From contig NZ_CAXRBQ010000021.1 in assembly GCF_964228735.1 (NCBI RefSeq), positions 1 through 57,464 on the forward strand: a stretch of DNA of 57,464 nucleotides, read 5' to 3'. This stretch comes from Pontibacterium sp964228735 (GTDB taxonomy: Bacteria; Pseudomonadota; Gammaproteobacteria; Pseudomonadales; Balneatricaceae). Below the pieces are notes generated by a model. That model made no database searches and was not told the origin of the DNA. It saw only the letters and a list, made by a program, of their open reading frames with translations. Below are positions 15,265 through 23,874 of this stretch, piece after piece. The translations under genes and the position numbers were made by a program. The stretch's first letter is position 1. Every line of letters begins with the position of its first letter.

Positions 15265-17529
15265 ATGCAGCAAGATCTGATGGTTACCAAAAGAGACGGT
15301 CGAAAGGAAAAAATCGACCTGGAGAAAATTCACCGGGTTGTTATCTGGGCAGCGGATGGACTAGACGCTGTATCGCCGTCTGAAGTTGAGCTCAAGGCTC
15401 ACTTGCAGTTCTACGAAGGCATCAAGACCTCTGATATTCATGAGACCCTGATTAAATCCGCAGCGGACCTGATCTCCGAATCTGCGCCGGATTACCAGTA
15501 CCTGGCTGCTCGCCTGGCGATCTTCCACTTGCGTAAGCGCGCGTTCGGCAGCTTTGAGCCACCACGCCTGTTCGCGCACGTTTCCAAAATGGTTGACGAG
15601 GGTCGTTACGACCGTCACCTGCTGGAAGACTACTCAGAAGCTGAGTGGGACGAGCTGAACGATTACCTGGAACACAGCCGTGATATGAACTTTTCCTACG
15701 TTGCCGTGAAGCAGCTGGAAGGTAAGTATCTGGTTCAGAACCGTGTTACCGGTGAGATTTTTGAAAGCCCGCAGATCCTGTACATGCTGGTAGCAGCGTG
15801 TCTGTTTGCGGACTACCCGAAAGAGACCCGTCTGGGTTACGTGAAGCGTTTCTACGACGCAACGTCCCTGTTTAAGCTGTCTCTGCCAACGCCAATTATG
15901 TCTGGCGTACGTACTCCAACCCGTCAGTTCAGCTCCTGTGTGCTGATCGAGTGTGGTGATAGCCTGGATTCGATCAACGCGACCTCATCTTCCATTGTGA
16001 AGTATGTGTCTCAGCGTGCGGGTATCGGTATCAACGCAGGGCGTATCCGTGCACTCGGTAGCCCGATCCGCAACGGTGAAGCCTTCCACACCGGTTGTAT
16101 TCCTTTCTATAAGCACTTCCAGACTGCAGTGAAGTCCTGTTCTCAGGGCGGCGTGCGTGGTGGTGCCGCAACCCTGTTCTATCCGATCTGGCACCTGGAA
16201 GTTGAATCCCTGCTGGTGTTGAAGAATAACCGTGGTGTTGAAGAGAACCGTGTACGTCACCTGGACTACGGCGTTCAGATCAACAAGCTGATGTACACCC
16301 GTCTGATCAAAGGCGGCAACATCACCCTGTTCAGCCCGGATGAAGTCCCGGGGCTGTACGATGCGTTCTTCGCCGATCAGGACGAGTTCGAGCGTCTGTA
16401 CGAGAAATACGAGCAGGATGACAGTATCCGCAAGCAGACCATCAAAGCGGTGGAACTGTTTGGTATTCTGGCGTCCGAGCGTGCCTCCACCGGCCGTATC
16501 TACATCCAGAACGTTGACCACTGCAACACCCACAGCCCATTCGATCCGATGGTTGCGCCGGTTAAGCAGTCCAACCTGTGTCTGGAAATCGCGTTGCCGA
16601 CCGCACCGCTGGAAGATATCAACGACGAAAACGGCGAGATCGCACTCTGTACCCTGTCTGCGTTCAACCTGGGGGCGCTGGAAGACCTGAACGAGCTGGA
16701 AAACCTGGCCGATCTGATCGTACGTGCCCTGGACAGCCTGCTGGATTACCAGGACTACCCGATCAAGGCAGCAGAGATCTCCACCATGAACCGTCGCCCA
16801 CTGGGCGTAGGTGTGACCAACTTCGCGTATTACCTGGCGAAGAACGGTGTACGTTACTCCGATGGTTCTGCGAATGGTCTGGTGCACCGTACTTTCGAAT
16901 CCATTCAGTACTTCCTGCTGAAAGCGTCCAACGAACTGGCGAAAGAGCGTGGTGCGTGCCCTAAGTTTAACGAAACTGTTTACTCCAAGGGCCTGATGCC
17001 GATCGACACCTACAAGCGTGAAGTGGACGACTTCTGCGAAGAGCCGCTGCACCAGTTCTGGGAAACCCTGCGCGAAGATATCCGCGAGTTTGGTCTGCGC
17101 AACAGTACCCTGACTGCACTGATGCCGTGTGAGACCTCCTCTCAGATCACCAACTCCACCAACGGTATCGAGCCACCACGTGGTTTTGTATCCGTGAAGG
17201 CAAGCAAGGACGGTATCATGAAACAGGTGGTGCCGGACTACACCGAGCTGAAGAACCAGTACGAGCTGCTGTGGGACATCCCGAACAACAACGGTTACCT
17301 GCAGCTGGTGGGTATCATGCAGAAGTTCGTGGATCAGTCCATCTCGGCGAACACCAACTACGACCCATCTCGCTTCCCGGGTGACAAGGTGCCGATGAAA
17401 CAACTGCTGCAGGATCTGCTGACCGCATACAAAAACGGTGTGAAGACCCTGTACTACCACAACACCCGTGATGGCGCGACCGATCAGCACGATGACGGCG
17501 GCTGCGAAGGCGGTGCTTGTAAGCTTTAA
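15265..17529 (+). CDS. nrdA: Ribonucleoside-diphosphate reductase class Ia, alpha subunit
   Basis: A 754-residue large subunit that reduces NDPs to dNDPs. The ATP-cone occupies about residues 1-90 (VTKRDGRKEKIDLEKIHRVV). The active-site cysteine is C225 in SSCVLIECGDS, the radical and acid/base residues lie in NLCLEIALP, the redox partner cysteine is in LCTLSAF, the radical-relay pair is in KTLYYHNTRDGA, and the C-terminal shuttle is CEGGAC. ATG 15265, six bases behind GGAAGG, is chosen over the upstream GTG at 15253; it also gives E. coli numbering for C225. The gene starts the nrdA-nrdB-yfaE operon behind two NrdR-like boxes. Confidence 0.98.
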   Translation: MQQDLMVTKRDGRKEKIDLEKIHRVVIWAADGLDAVSPSEVELKAHLQFYEGIKTSDIHETLIKSAADLISESAPDYQYLAARLAIFHLRKRAFGSFEPPRLFAHVSKMVDEGRYDRHLLEDYSEAEWDELNDYLEHSRDMNFSYVAVKQLEGKYLVQNRVTGEIFESPQILYMLVAACLFADYPKETRLGYVKRFYDATSLFKLSLPTPIMSGVRTPTRQFSSCVLIECGDSLDSINATSSSIVKYVSQRAGIGINAGRIRALGSPIRNGEAFHTGCIPFYKHFQTAVKSCSQGGVRGGAATLFYPIWHLEVESLLVLKNNRGVEENRVRHLDYGVQINKLMYTRLIKGGNITLFSPDEVPGLYDAFFADQDEFERLYEKYEQDDSIRKQTIKAVELFGILASERASTGRIYIQNVDHCNTHSPFDPMVAPVKQSNLCLEIALPTAPLEDINDENGEIALCTLSAFNLGALEDLNELENLADLIVRALDSLLDYQDYPIKAAEISTMNRRPLGVGVTNFAYYLAKNGVRYSDGSANGLVHRTFESIQYFLLKASNELAKERGACPKFNETVYSKGLMPIDTYKREVDDFCEEPLHQFWETLREDIREFGLRNSTLTALMPCETSSQITNSTNGIEPPRGFVSVKASKDGIMKQVVPDYTELKNQYELLWDIPNNNGYLQLVGIMQKFVDQSISANTNYDPSRFPGDKVPMKQLLQDLLTAYKNGVKTLYYHNTRDGATDQHDDGGCEGGACKL

Positions 17530-17530
17530 T

Positions 17531-17587
17531 ACTGCTTGGATGTAAGCAGTTACATACCCCGCATGGCTTACGATCTGTAAGCCATGC
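17531..17587 (+). other. Two tandem hairpins between nrdA and nrdB
   Basis: Hairpin 1: ACTGCTT at 17531-17537 with AAGCAGT at 17544-17550. Hairpin 2: GCATGGCTTAC at 17561-17571 with GTAAGCCATGC at 17577-17587, a perfect 11-bp stem with a 5-nt loop. Neither is followed by a T run, so they are more likely processing or stability elements than terminators. Confidence 0.6.
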
Positions 17588-17634
17588 ATTACCGTACCAG
17601 ACTTATAGTATCTTTCAGGTAATTCAGGACAACG

Positions 17635-18765
17635 ATGTCGTACTCTACGTTTAGCCATAGCGCCCACGATGCAACCCGAGAGCCAATGTTCTTTGGCCGC
17701 AGTGTCAATGTTGCCCGTTATGACAGACAGAAATACCCGTTTTTCGAGAAGCTGATCGAAAAGCAGCTTTCCTTCTTCTGGCGTCCGGAGGAGGTGGATC
17801 TCAGCACCGACCGTAAAGACTTCATGCAAATGCCAGAGCATGAAAAGCATATTTTCCTGAGTAACCTGAAATATCAGACGCTGCTGGATTCCGTACAGGG
17901 CCGTTCCCCGAACATCGCGTTCCTGCCGATCGTCTCCCTTCCGGAGCTGGAAACCTGGTTCGAGACCTGGGCGTTCAGTGAAACGATCCACAGTCGTTCC
18001 TACACCCACATTATCCGTAACATCATCACCGAGCCTTCCGAAGTATTCGATACCATCGTTACCAACGAAGAGATCATCAAGCGTGCGGATTCGGTAACCC
18101 GTCTGTACGACGAACTGATCGAGCTGGTGAACGTGTACAACACCGTCGGTGAAGGCGTACACACTATCGACGGCAAGATCTACGACGCTAGCATGCGTAA
18201 CCTGAAGCGTAAGCTGTACCTGACGCTGGTGACCGTAAACGTGCTGGAAGCGATCCGTTTCTACGTCAGCTTCGCTTGCTCCTTTGCCTTTGCTGAGCGT
18301 GCGATCATGGAAGGTAACGCCAAGATCATCAAACTGATCGCCCGTGATGAGGCCCTACACCTGGCGGGTACTCAGCAGATGATCAACATCATGGCGTCCG
18401 GTTCTGATGATCCGGAGCTGAAGGAGATCGCAGCGGAATGTGAAGATCAGGTATACGAGATCTTCCGTGAAGCGGCTGACCAGGAGCGTGAGTGGGCCAA
18501 ATACCTGTTCAAAGACGGTTCTATGATCGGTCTGAACGCGCAGATTCTGGGTGACTACGTTGAGTACATCACTAACGTACGCATGAAGGCGCTTAACCTG
18601 ACACCGATCTTCTCCGACCGCCAAAACCCGCTGCCATGGATGAACGCGTGGCTGGTGAGTGACAACGTACAGGTGGCGCCGCAGGAGTCCGAGATCAGCT
18701 CCTACCTGGTAGGACAGATCGACAACGAAGTGGATGACAGCGATTTTGACGGATTCGATCTCTAA
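17635..18765 (+). CDS. nrdB: Ribonucleoside-diphosphate reductase class Ia, beta subunit
   Basis: A 376-residue R2 subunit carrying the diiron-tyrosyl radical cofactor. FWRPEEVDLSTD supplies the first aspartate ligand, PEHEKHIFLSNLKYQTLLDS the Glu/His ligands and the radical tyrosine, and the later ETWAFSETIHSRSYTHI and DEALHLAGTQ blocks the remaining ligands. The acidic C-terminus (EVDDSDFDGFDL) is the alpha-subunit docking tail. It starts at ATG 17635 with AGGA before it. It is followed 28 nt later by yfaE, which supplies electrons for cofactor maintenance. Confidence 0.98.
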   Translation: MSYSTFSHSAHDATREPMFFGRSVNVARYDRQKYPFFEKLIEKQLSFFWRPEEVDLSTDRKDFMQMPEHEKHIFLSNLKYQTLLDSVQGRSPNIAFLPIVSLPELETWFETWAFSETIHSRSYTHIIRNIITEPSEVFDTIVTNEEIIKRADSVTRLYDELIELVNVYNTVGEGVHTIDGKIYDASMRNLKRKLYLTLVTVNVLEAIRFYVSFACSFAFAERAIMEGNAKIIKLIARDEALHLAGTQQMINIMASGSDDPELKEIAAECEDQVYEIFREAADQEREWAKYLFKDGSMIGLNAQILGDYVEYITNVRMKALNLTPIFSDRQNPLPWMNAWLVSDNVQVAPQESEISSYLVGQIDNEVDDSDFDGFDL

Positions 18766-18793
18766 GGATAAGAAGGAAAAGGAGGATTCCGTT

Positions 18794-19060
18794 ATGTCCG
18801 GTATCCCTCGAATTAAGGTAAACAATCACCACACCTTCTATTACCAGTACGAGTTTTCGTTGCTGGACTCTCTAGAGGCACAGGAGATTGATGCGCCCTA
18901 TAGCTGCCGCGGTGGATACTGTGGCTGCTGCAAAGTGCGTTTGCTGGATGGTGAGGTGGCACAGGTGCAGGATGCACTGTTTGATCTGCAGGGCGATGAG
19001 ATCCTGACCTGCTGTTGTGTACCGAAGACCCATATCGAGATCGAGATCCCGGAAGACTGA
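18794..19060 (+). CDS. yfaE: 2Fe-2S ferredoxin for RNR cofactor maintenance (YfaE)
   Basis: An 88-residue plant-type ferredoxin with the cluster motif CRGGYCGCC and a fourth cysteine in the C-terminal CCC run. In E. coli YfaE delivers electrons to reduce the inactivated diiron site of NrdB. ATG 18794 is chosen because AAGGAGG lies 8 nt upstream; a longer frame would start inside nrdB. It ends the operon and is followed by a strong terminator. Confidence 0.93.
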   Translation: MSGIPRIKVNNHHTFYYQYEFSLLDSLEAQEIDAPYSCRGGYCGCCKVRLLDGEVAQVQDALFDLQGDEILTCCCVPKTHIEIEIPED

Positions 19061-19094
19061 TTCATGCCTTAAAGGGCTGACCTGCTTCCATAAG

Positions 19095-19126
19095 AACCCC
19101 GTTCACTAACCTGGACGGGGTTTTTT
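19095..19126 (+). terminator. Terminator of the nrdA-nrdB-yfaE operon
   Basis: AACCCCGT at 19095-19102 pairs perfectly with ACGGGGTT at 19115-19122 and runs into TTTTTT. Confidence 0.9.
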
Positions 19127-19171
19127 ATGCTTCATCATTAGACTGTGTGGGGCCGACAAAGCGGACTCGGT

Positions 19172-19262
19172 TGTAGGTTGGCCATCGCGAAGCGATGCCC
19201 AACAAGTCGAAGCCAATTTGCCCATCAACTGTTGGGCTTTGCATGGCGAAGGCCAACCTACA
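19172..19262. repeat. Palindromic dispersed-repeat-like element
   Basis: TGTAGGTTGGCC at 19172-19183 returns as GGCCAACCTACA at 19251-19262. Inside lie further matching arms (ATCGCGAAGCGATGCCCAACA near the left, TGTTGGGCTTTGCATGGCGAA near the right). The 91-bp element can fold into a long nested hairpin and resembles the 'GTAGGTTGGGC...' repeats scattered in many gammaproteobacterial genomes (REP/MITE-like). No gene is inside. Confidence 0.7.
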
Positions 19263-19694
19263 GTTTTTATTACCTGTTGATACCTAGAAAAATTATCCTT
19301 CCCAAGAGAACGAAAGTTTCAATTTGAGCAACCCCTCAGAATCTTTTTCACAGAAAATTTATATAACTTTGTCTGTTGACAGTTGCTGTGGGTATTGATC
19401 CTTATAATTGAGATTTGGGCTGTAAGTTATTGAAAATTGGTGCTTTATTCGGTGTTGAATGCATTTTGTGCAAATCGCTGAAGTGCCCGAAAACAGGCCG
19501 TTTGCGCCATCTACCCAGAAACAATCCACCAAGTTATCCACAGTATATGGGGGTAACTGAAGAAATCCCGGAATGCCCATTATTGGGGCTTCTCCTTAGT
19601 TATTCTCAGCGTGTTCTGGTCGCTCCTGTCATGGCAGCGCAGTAGAAGGGAGCGTGCCATACTTTCCGTAACAACAAGAACGGGAGAGTGGGTT
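19263..19694 (+). promoter_or_regulatory. Intergenic region with a DnaA box and TTTATATAAC element
   Basis: About 430 nt precede the cysteine synthase paralogue without a convincing gene. TTTATATAACTT at 19358-19369 matches elements before cysK and cysD. A perfect DnaA box TTATCCACA is at 19534-19542. The region is A/T-rich near 19270-19440. Start of the downstream gene is at 19695, behind GGGAGAG. Confidence 0.45.
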
Positions 19695-20690
19695 ATGTCT
19701 GCTGCATCCGGACTACTTGAGCTGATCGGCAATACGCCACTGGTGCGTCTCAACAAAGTGTCCAAAGAAACCGGTTGTGAAATTCTCGGCAAGTGTGAAT
19801 TTATGAATCCCGGTGGTTCGGTGAAAGACCGCACCGCGTTGGGTATTGTGCGCCAGGCGATGCGTGCGGGACTGCTTCATCGGGGTGGCCACGTGATCGA
19901 AGGGACAGCAGGGAACACCGGGATTGGTCTGGCGATGGTGGGCAGTGCGCTTGGGCTGCATACCACCATTGTGATGCCGGAAACCCAGAGCCAGGAAAAG
20001 CGTGACGCACTGCGATTGCTGAATGCGGATCTACGCTTGGTACCGGCTGTGCCCTATGCTGATGAAAACCACTACACCAAGGTGGCAAAGCGACTGGCGA
20101 TAGAGTCCCAGCAACACGGCAATGCGATCTGGGCCAATCAGTTTGATAACACCGCCAACCGGGACGTGCACTATCAGACCACCGGGCAGGAGATCTGGCA
20201 GCAAACCCGTGGCAAGGTGGATGCGTTTTCCTGTGCCGTGGGTACCGGTGGCACGTTGGCCGGGGTGGGGATGGCATTGCGCAACCAGAATCCGGATGTG
20301 AAAGTTTTCCTGACAGACCCTATGGGGGCTTCCCTGTACCACTTCTTTAACGATGGTGAGCTGCGGGCAGAGGGTACTTCTGTGATGGAGGGGATCGGGC
20401 AAAGCCGGATCACAGCTAACCTTAAAGACTTTACACCGGATGGCGCCTTTCAGATCACCGATAACGAGGCGATGGAGATTGTGTTTGACCTGCTGCACGA
20501 TGAAGGTTTGGCGCTGGGTGGATCCAGCGGGATCAACGTTGCGGGTGCAATAAAGGTGGCTGAGCGGTTGGGGCCGGGCCACACCATTGTGACCGTATTG
20601 TGTGATGGTGCTGCGCGTTACCAGAGTAAGTTGTTTAACCCCGCCTACCTGAAAGATAAAGAGCTGCCGGTGCCGGAATGGTTGCTTTAA
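19695..20690 (+). CDS. Cysteine synthase family PLP enzyme (second paralogue)
   Basis: A 331-residue fold-type II PLP enzyme. The PLP lysine lies in NPGGSVKDR, substrate loop in GTAGNTG, phosphate loop in GTGGTLAG. It differs from the CysK at 6517 in the block ETQSQEKRDALRLLNADL with VPAVPYADENHY, a pattern common in a separate cysteine-synthase-like clade. It could be a CysM-like sulfhydrylase, a thiosulfate-using enzyme, or a synthase of another amino acid; I cannot say which. A longer open frame starts at 19611, but ATG 19695 aligns with the family start. It sits upstream of cysG and cysH on the other strand, in the sulfur region. Confidence 0.85.
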   Translation: MSAASGLLELIGNTPLVRLNKVSKETGCEILGKCEFMNPGGSVKDRTALGIVRQAMRAGLLHRGGHVIEGTAGNTGIGLAMVGSALGLHTTIVMPETQSQEKRDALRLLNADLRLVPAVPYADENHYTKVAKRLAIESQQHGNAIWANQFDNTANRDVHYQTTGQEIWQQTRGKVDAFSCAVGTGGTLAGVGMALRNQNPDVKVFLTDPMGASLYHFFNDGELRAEGTSVMEGIGQSRITANLKDFTPDGAFQITDNEAMEIVFDLLHDEGLALGGSSGINVAGAIKVAERLGPGHTIVTVLCDGAARYQSKLFNPAYLKDKELPVPEWLL

Positions 20691-21092
20691 GTTGCTGTCA
20701 GCAGGTGCGCTAATGTGAGCTGTTATGTGAGTAACTGTTGTGCAGAAGTTGGAATGCGTGGCCGATTTTGGGGGTAAAAAAGATTGAGGTTTTTTGCTGT
20801 CAATACTTGTAATTTAATGTTTTTTTGTTGCGCTAACTGACTGAAAAATAGGTATTTTGTCTCCTGGTCGTAATTTGCTCAATCCGCTGGAGGCGCAGAT
20901 AATACGGGCGTTGCAGCAAACTGTCAGAAAGCCATCCACGAACTTATCCACAGAAAGTGTGAATAAACTTTTGCCTTGTATTTAGTAGAAGTGGAAAGGG
21001 AAAAGTGTGGCGATTAGCGGTGGGAAATGTGATTTATGTTGGCGTCTGAGGGCGATTGTTGCAGGCCCTCAGATACCAAAAGACAGTGGTGA
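20691..21092. promoter_or_regulatory. 402-nt intergenic region with two opposed DnaA boxes
   Basis: No gene is convincing here. TTATCCACA at 20944-20952 (plus) and TGTGAATAA at 20958-20966 (minus, TTATTCACA) are both consensus DnaA boxes, in opposite orientation within 23 bp. An A/T-rich stretch (20770-20870) precedes them. The convergent ends of the cysteine synthase paralogue and cysG flank it, so it is not a shared promoter region. Confidence 0.5.
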
Positions 21093-22514
21093 TTAACCCC
21101 GTGGCAGCAGGTCTGCCTGGTGTTCCTGCAGTACCTCTTCGCCAAACCAGGCCAGGTCGTCGTGCAGTTCTACCACTTCACCTACAATGATCAGCGCAGG
21201 CGCTTCCAGCTGGGCTTGTGCCTGTTTTTCGGCGATATCTGCCAGGGTTCCAACCAATACCTTCTGTTCCGGCCGTGTACCGCGGGACACGATCGCCGCG
21301 GGTGTGTCCGCTGATTTGCCGTGGCGGATCAGTTCGCTGCTCAGGTGTGGCAGGCTGTGCAGGCCCATATAAAAGACGATGGTTTGGTTCGGATGGACCA
21401 GCTCATCGAAGTTAAGGTCTGAGGTGCGGTTCTTCAGCTGGCCGGTGACAAAACGCACGGACTGGGCGTAGTTACGATGGGTCAGCGGAATTCCCGCGTA
21501 GGTGGAGCAGGCGCTGGCTGCGGTGATGCCCGGAACAACCTGGAATGGGATGTTGTGTTCTTTTAGTTTCTGCAGCTCTTCGCCACCGCGACCAAAGATA
21601 AACGGATCACCGCCTTTCAGACGCAGCACACGTTTACCCTCCAAAGCATGTTTGACCAGCAGCTCATTGATCCCTTCCTGCGGCACAGCGTGGTTGTCGC
21701 GCTTCTTGCCGACAAACACCATATCGGCATCGCGACGGCACAGATCGATGACCTTGGGGGAAACCAGGGCGTCATAGAGCACGATATCAGCCTGCTGCAT
21801 CAGGCGTAGGGCTTTAAAGGTCAGCAGTTCCGGGTCGCCAGGACCTGCGCCGACCAGGTATACCTCGCCGGTGTGGCGTTCGGTGTTGTCGTCCAGCTTC
21901 GCCTGCAGCATCTGCTCTGCTTCATCGTGACGGCCGGCAAATACTTTTTCAGCGATCTGACCCTGCAGGACCTCTTCCCAGAAGATGCGGCGCTGGTTGG
22001 TGGTAGAGAAGCGTGCTTTCACCGCGTGGCGGAAACGGCCAACCAGGCTGCTCAGGTGGCTGTAACTGCTTGGAATCCAGGTTTCCAGTTTGGCTCGCAG
22101 CAGACGGGCCAGTACCGGTGCTTTACCGCCGGAGGAGATTGCCACCACGATTGGTGAGCGGTCTACGATTGCCGGGAAGATAAAGGTGCACAAGTCCGGC
22201 GAATCAACCACATTGACCGGCAGGCTGCGCTCGGTGGCATCAAAGTGCACACGACTGTTCAGTTCGTTATCGTCGGTCGCGGCGATCACCAGTCCTTTTC
22301 CATCCAGGAGCGCGGAGTGGTATTCGCCGATGATGGCTTCGCCCTGGTGTTGTGCGAGCAGCGCGTCAAGTTCCGGGCAGATCTCGTGGGAGACCACGGA
22401 TACTTTGGCACCGGCACGGGTGAGCAGGGTGGCTTTACGCAGTGCGACACTGCCTCCGCCAACCAGAAGTACAGGTTGACCTTCAAGTTTGAAAAAGAGT
22501 GGCAGGTAATCCAA
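21093..22514 (-). CDS. cysG: Siroheme synthase
   Basis: A 473-residue trifunctional enzyme. The N-terminal half (1-~215) is precorrin-2 dehydrogenase/ferrochelatase with the NAD-binding GGGSVALRKA near residue 19; the C-terminal half is uroporphyrinogen-III C-methyltransferase with VYLVGAGPGDPELLT and LRLKGGDPFIFGRGGEE. It converts uroporphyrinogen III to siroheme, the cofactor of the sulfite reductase CysI encoded nearby. It is alone on the minus strand. Upstream of its start, a terminator for cysH separates it from that gene. Length is close to the 457 residues of the E. coli enzyme. Confidence 0.97.
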   Translation of the reverse strand: MDYLPLFFKLEGQPVLLVGGGSVALRKATLLTRAGAKVSVVSHEICPELDALLAQHQGEAIIGEYHSALLDGKGLVIAATDDNELNSRVHFDATERSLPVNVVDSPDLCTFIFPAIVDRSPIVVAISSGGKAPVLARLLRAKLETWIPSSYSHLSSLVGRFRHAVKARFSTTNQRRIFWEEVLQGQIAEKVFAGRHDEAEQMLQAKLDDNTERHTGEVYLVGAGPGDPELLTFKALRLMQQADIVLYDALVSPKVIDLCRRDADMVFVGKKRDNHAVPQEGINELLVKHALEGKRVLRLKGGDPFIFGRGGEELQKLKEHNIPFQVVPGITAASACSTYAGIPLTHRNYAQSVRFVTGQLKNRTSDLNFDELVHPNQTIVFYMGLHSLPHLSSELIRHGKSADTPAAIVSRGTRPEQKVLVGTLADIAEKQAQAQLEAPALIIVGEVVELHDDLAWFGEEVLQEHQADLLPRG

Positions 22515-22618
22515 AGCAAACTCTCCTGTTGGATCGGATATCTGACGTCGTTGCCGGATAGTGTATAGGTAGTTTATCAGAGCGCGCCGCGGATGCGGGA
22601 GAAGGGGAGCCGGGCAGG

Positions 22619-22645
22619 AAAAAAGGGGCGTCGTTGCCCCTTTTT
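22619..22645 (-). terminator. Terminator of cysH
   Basis: GGGGC at 22625-22629 pairs with GCCCC at 22636-22640, flanked by A and T runs on both sides, so it reads as a terminator on the minus strand, just past the cysH stop at 22657. Confidence 0.85.
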
Positions 22646-22656
22646 CACTCTACTGA

Positions 22657-23280
22657 TCAGAGCTGAGTATGCAGTCCGCATTCGCGGGTTTCAACCGCTT
22701 TGGTTGGATCGAAGTAGTCGTTTTCGTTTGGCAGGTTGTGTTCTGCCAGGTACGCATCCAGATCTGCTTCGGTCAGGTTGTACAGCGGTGCCACCTTGAT
22801 GATGCCGTCTTTGCTGGCGCTGACGATGTTCATGGACTGACGGAATTCGGTCTGGTCCTTACGGATCGCGTTCAGCCACAGGTCCGGCTTCAGTTCGGAC
22901 AGGGCGCGCTGGAACGGCTCCAGTTTAACCTGACGGGTAAACTCGTCGTGCAGCGGATCGTCGATATCCGGGATGCCTTTCATCAGGACGTTACGGCGTG
23001 CACTGGTCATCTGAGGGATGTAGGTTTCGATGTTCAGGTTCAGGTCCTGAATCACTTTCTCAGCAAAGCGGTAAGTTGCAGAAGTGTTGTAACCGGAATC
23101 TACCCACAGCACTTTGATGTCTGGTTTTACCTGGGTCGCCATGTGCAGAATCACTGCTTCGTATGGACGGAAGTTGGTGGTAACCAGTGGTTTTTCGGAA
23201 TTTTCGATTGCCCAGCGGATGATCTCCAGCGGGCCTTTTCCTTCAAGCTGCTCGTTCGCAGCAACGAGATCAATACTCAT
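22657..23280 (-). CDS. cysH: Phosphoadenosine phosphosulfate (PAPS) reductase
   Basis: A 207-residue PP-loop enzyme reducing PAPS to sulfite with thioredoxin. The single catalytic cysteine is C201 in ECGLH near the C-terminus. The four cysteines (CC...CxxC) that bind a 4Fe-4S cluster in APS reductases are absent, which places it with the PAPS-specific type. It therefore needs APS kinase, but the APS kinase region attached to CysN here looks decayed, so a separate CysC is expected elsewhere. The short N-terminus, without the usual leading residues, is about 35 residues shorter than E. coli CysH. A 9-bp palindrome sits 32 nt upstream of its ATG. Confidence 0.93.
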   Translation of the reverse strand: MSIDLVAANEQLEGKGPLEIIRWAIENSEKPLVTTNFRPYEAVILHMATQVKPDIKVLWVDSGYNTSATYRFAEKVIQDLNLNIETYIPQMTSARRNVLMKGIPDIDDPLHDEFTRQVKLEPFQRALSELKPDLWLNAIRKDQTEFRQSMNIVSASKDGIIKVAPLYNLTEADLDAYLAEHNLPNENDYFDPTKAVETRECGLHTQL

Positions 23281-23311
23281 AACGCAACTCTTTAATTTAT
23301 CTAGTTTTTAT

Positions 23312-23331
23312 AAGATGTATCCATACATCTT
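23312..23331. promoter_or_regulatory. Palindrome upstream of cysH, possible operator
   Basis: AAGATGTAT-CC-ATACATCTT is a perfect 9-bp inverted repeat with a 2-bp centre, about 32 nt before the cysH ATG on the minus strand. A TTTTTATAAG stretch just before it resembles the TTTATATAA elements of the other cys promoters. Confidence 0.45.
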
Positions 23332-23350
23332 GGTGTAGCTTGTTAAAACG

Positions 23351-23376
23351 AAACGCCCGACATGAGCCGGGCGTTT
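23351..23376 (-). terminator. Terminator of the cysI-DUF934 operon
   Basis: AAACGCCCG at 23351-23359 pairs with CGGGCGTTT at 23368-23376. On the minus strand it follows the DUF934 stop and runs into a T-rich stretch. Confidence 0.8.
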
Positions 23377-23385
23377 GTAATTATC

Positions 23386-23874
23386 TTACTGACGGTAAAC
23401 CGGGCGGCTGTCGTCTTCAGCACCCTGGTAACGTACGCTGAATTCGCTGAAGGCGTTAAACACCTCGTCGCTGAAACGATCGGCTGGAATGTCCAGCGCG
23501 TCAAAGCCGCAGCGGGTCAGGAAGTCCAGGCGGTCGTGGGATACATCACCCACGGCGCGGATCTGGCCGTTGAAACCTGCGCGCTTCAGCAGGCGTGCGA
23601 TGGAGAAGCAGCGGCCGTCACGCAATGCCGGGATGAAGATCGCGATCAGTGGGAACTGGTTTGGATTTTCCAGTACACCATCGATTTCGTCGTCACCGGT
23701 TACCTGGATTGCAACCTGGCCATCACGACCATTCAGGGCTGCTTCGTGCTCCTGATAGTATGCCAGCGGGACAATAATATCACCTGCAGGCAGGGTGTTA
23801 CTTTCCAGTGCTTCAGCGTCGACCAGCTGCCAGCTATCGTTGTCGACCAGTTCGCGATTAATGAGCAGGGGCAT
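23386..23874 (-). CDS. DUF934 family protein, sulfite reductase accessory
   Basis: A 162-residue soluble protein of the DUF934 family, with the conserved LPLIAIFIPALRDGRCFSIAR-type block near residues 75-95 and GEVS/VGDVSHDRLDFLTRCGFDA further on. In many proteobacteria this gene follows the siroheme-type sulfite reductase lacking a CysJ partner. It starts inside the last codons of cysI (overlap 17 nt), so the two are co-translated. The molecular role is unproven; it may help electron delivery or assembly. It ends at a good terminator. Confidence 0.88.
   Translation of the reverse strand: MPLLINRELVDNDSWQLVDAEALESNTLPAGDIIVPLAYYQEHEAALNGRDGQVAIQVTGDDEIDGVLENPNQFPLIAIFIPALRDGRCFSIARLLKRAGFNGQIRAVGDVSHDRLDFLTRCGFDALDIPADRFSDEVFNAFSEFSVRYQGAEDDSRPVYRQ

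Noticed and set aside
15985..18162. A 725-codon open frame on the minus strand across nrdA and nrdB
   Set aside because: It is antisense to two essential, strongly conserved genes, and its translation has no recognisable domain. It exists because the nrd codons rarely make stops on the other strand.
20691..21092. Chromosome origin (oriC)
   Set aside because: Only two or three DnaA boxes and none of dnaA, dnaN, gidA or rpmH nearby; too little to claim an origin.
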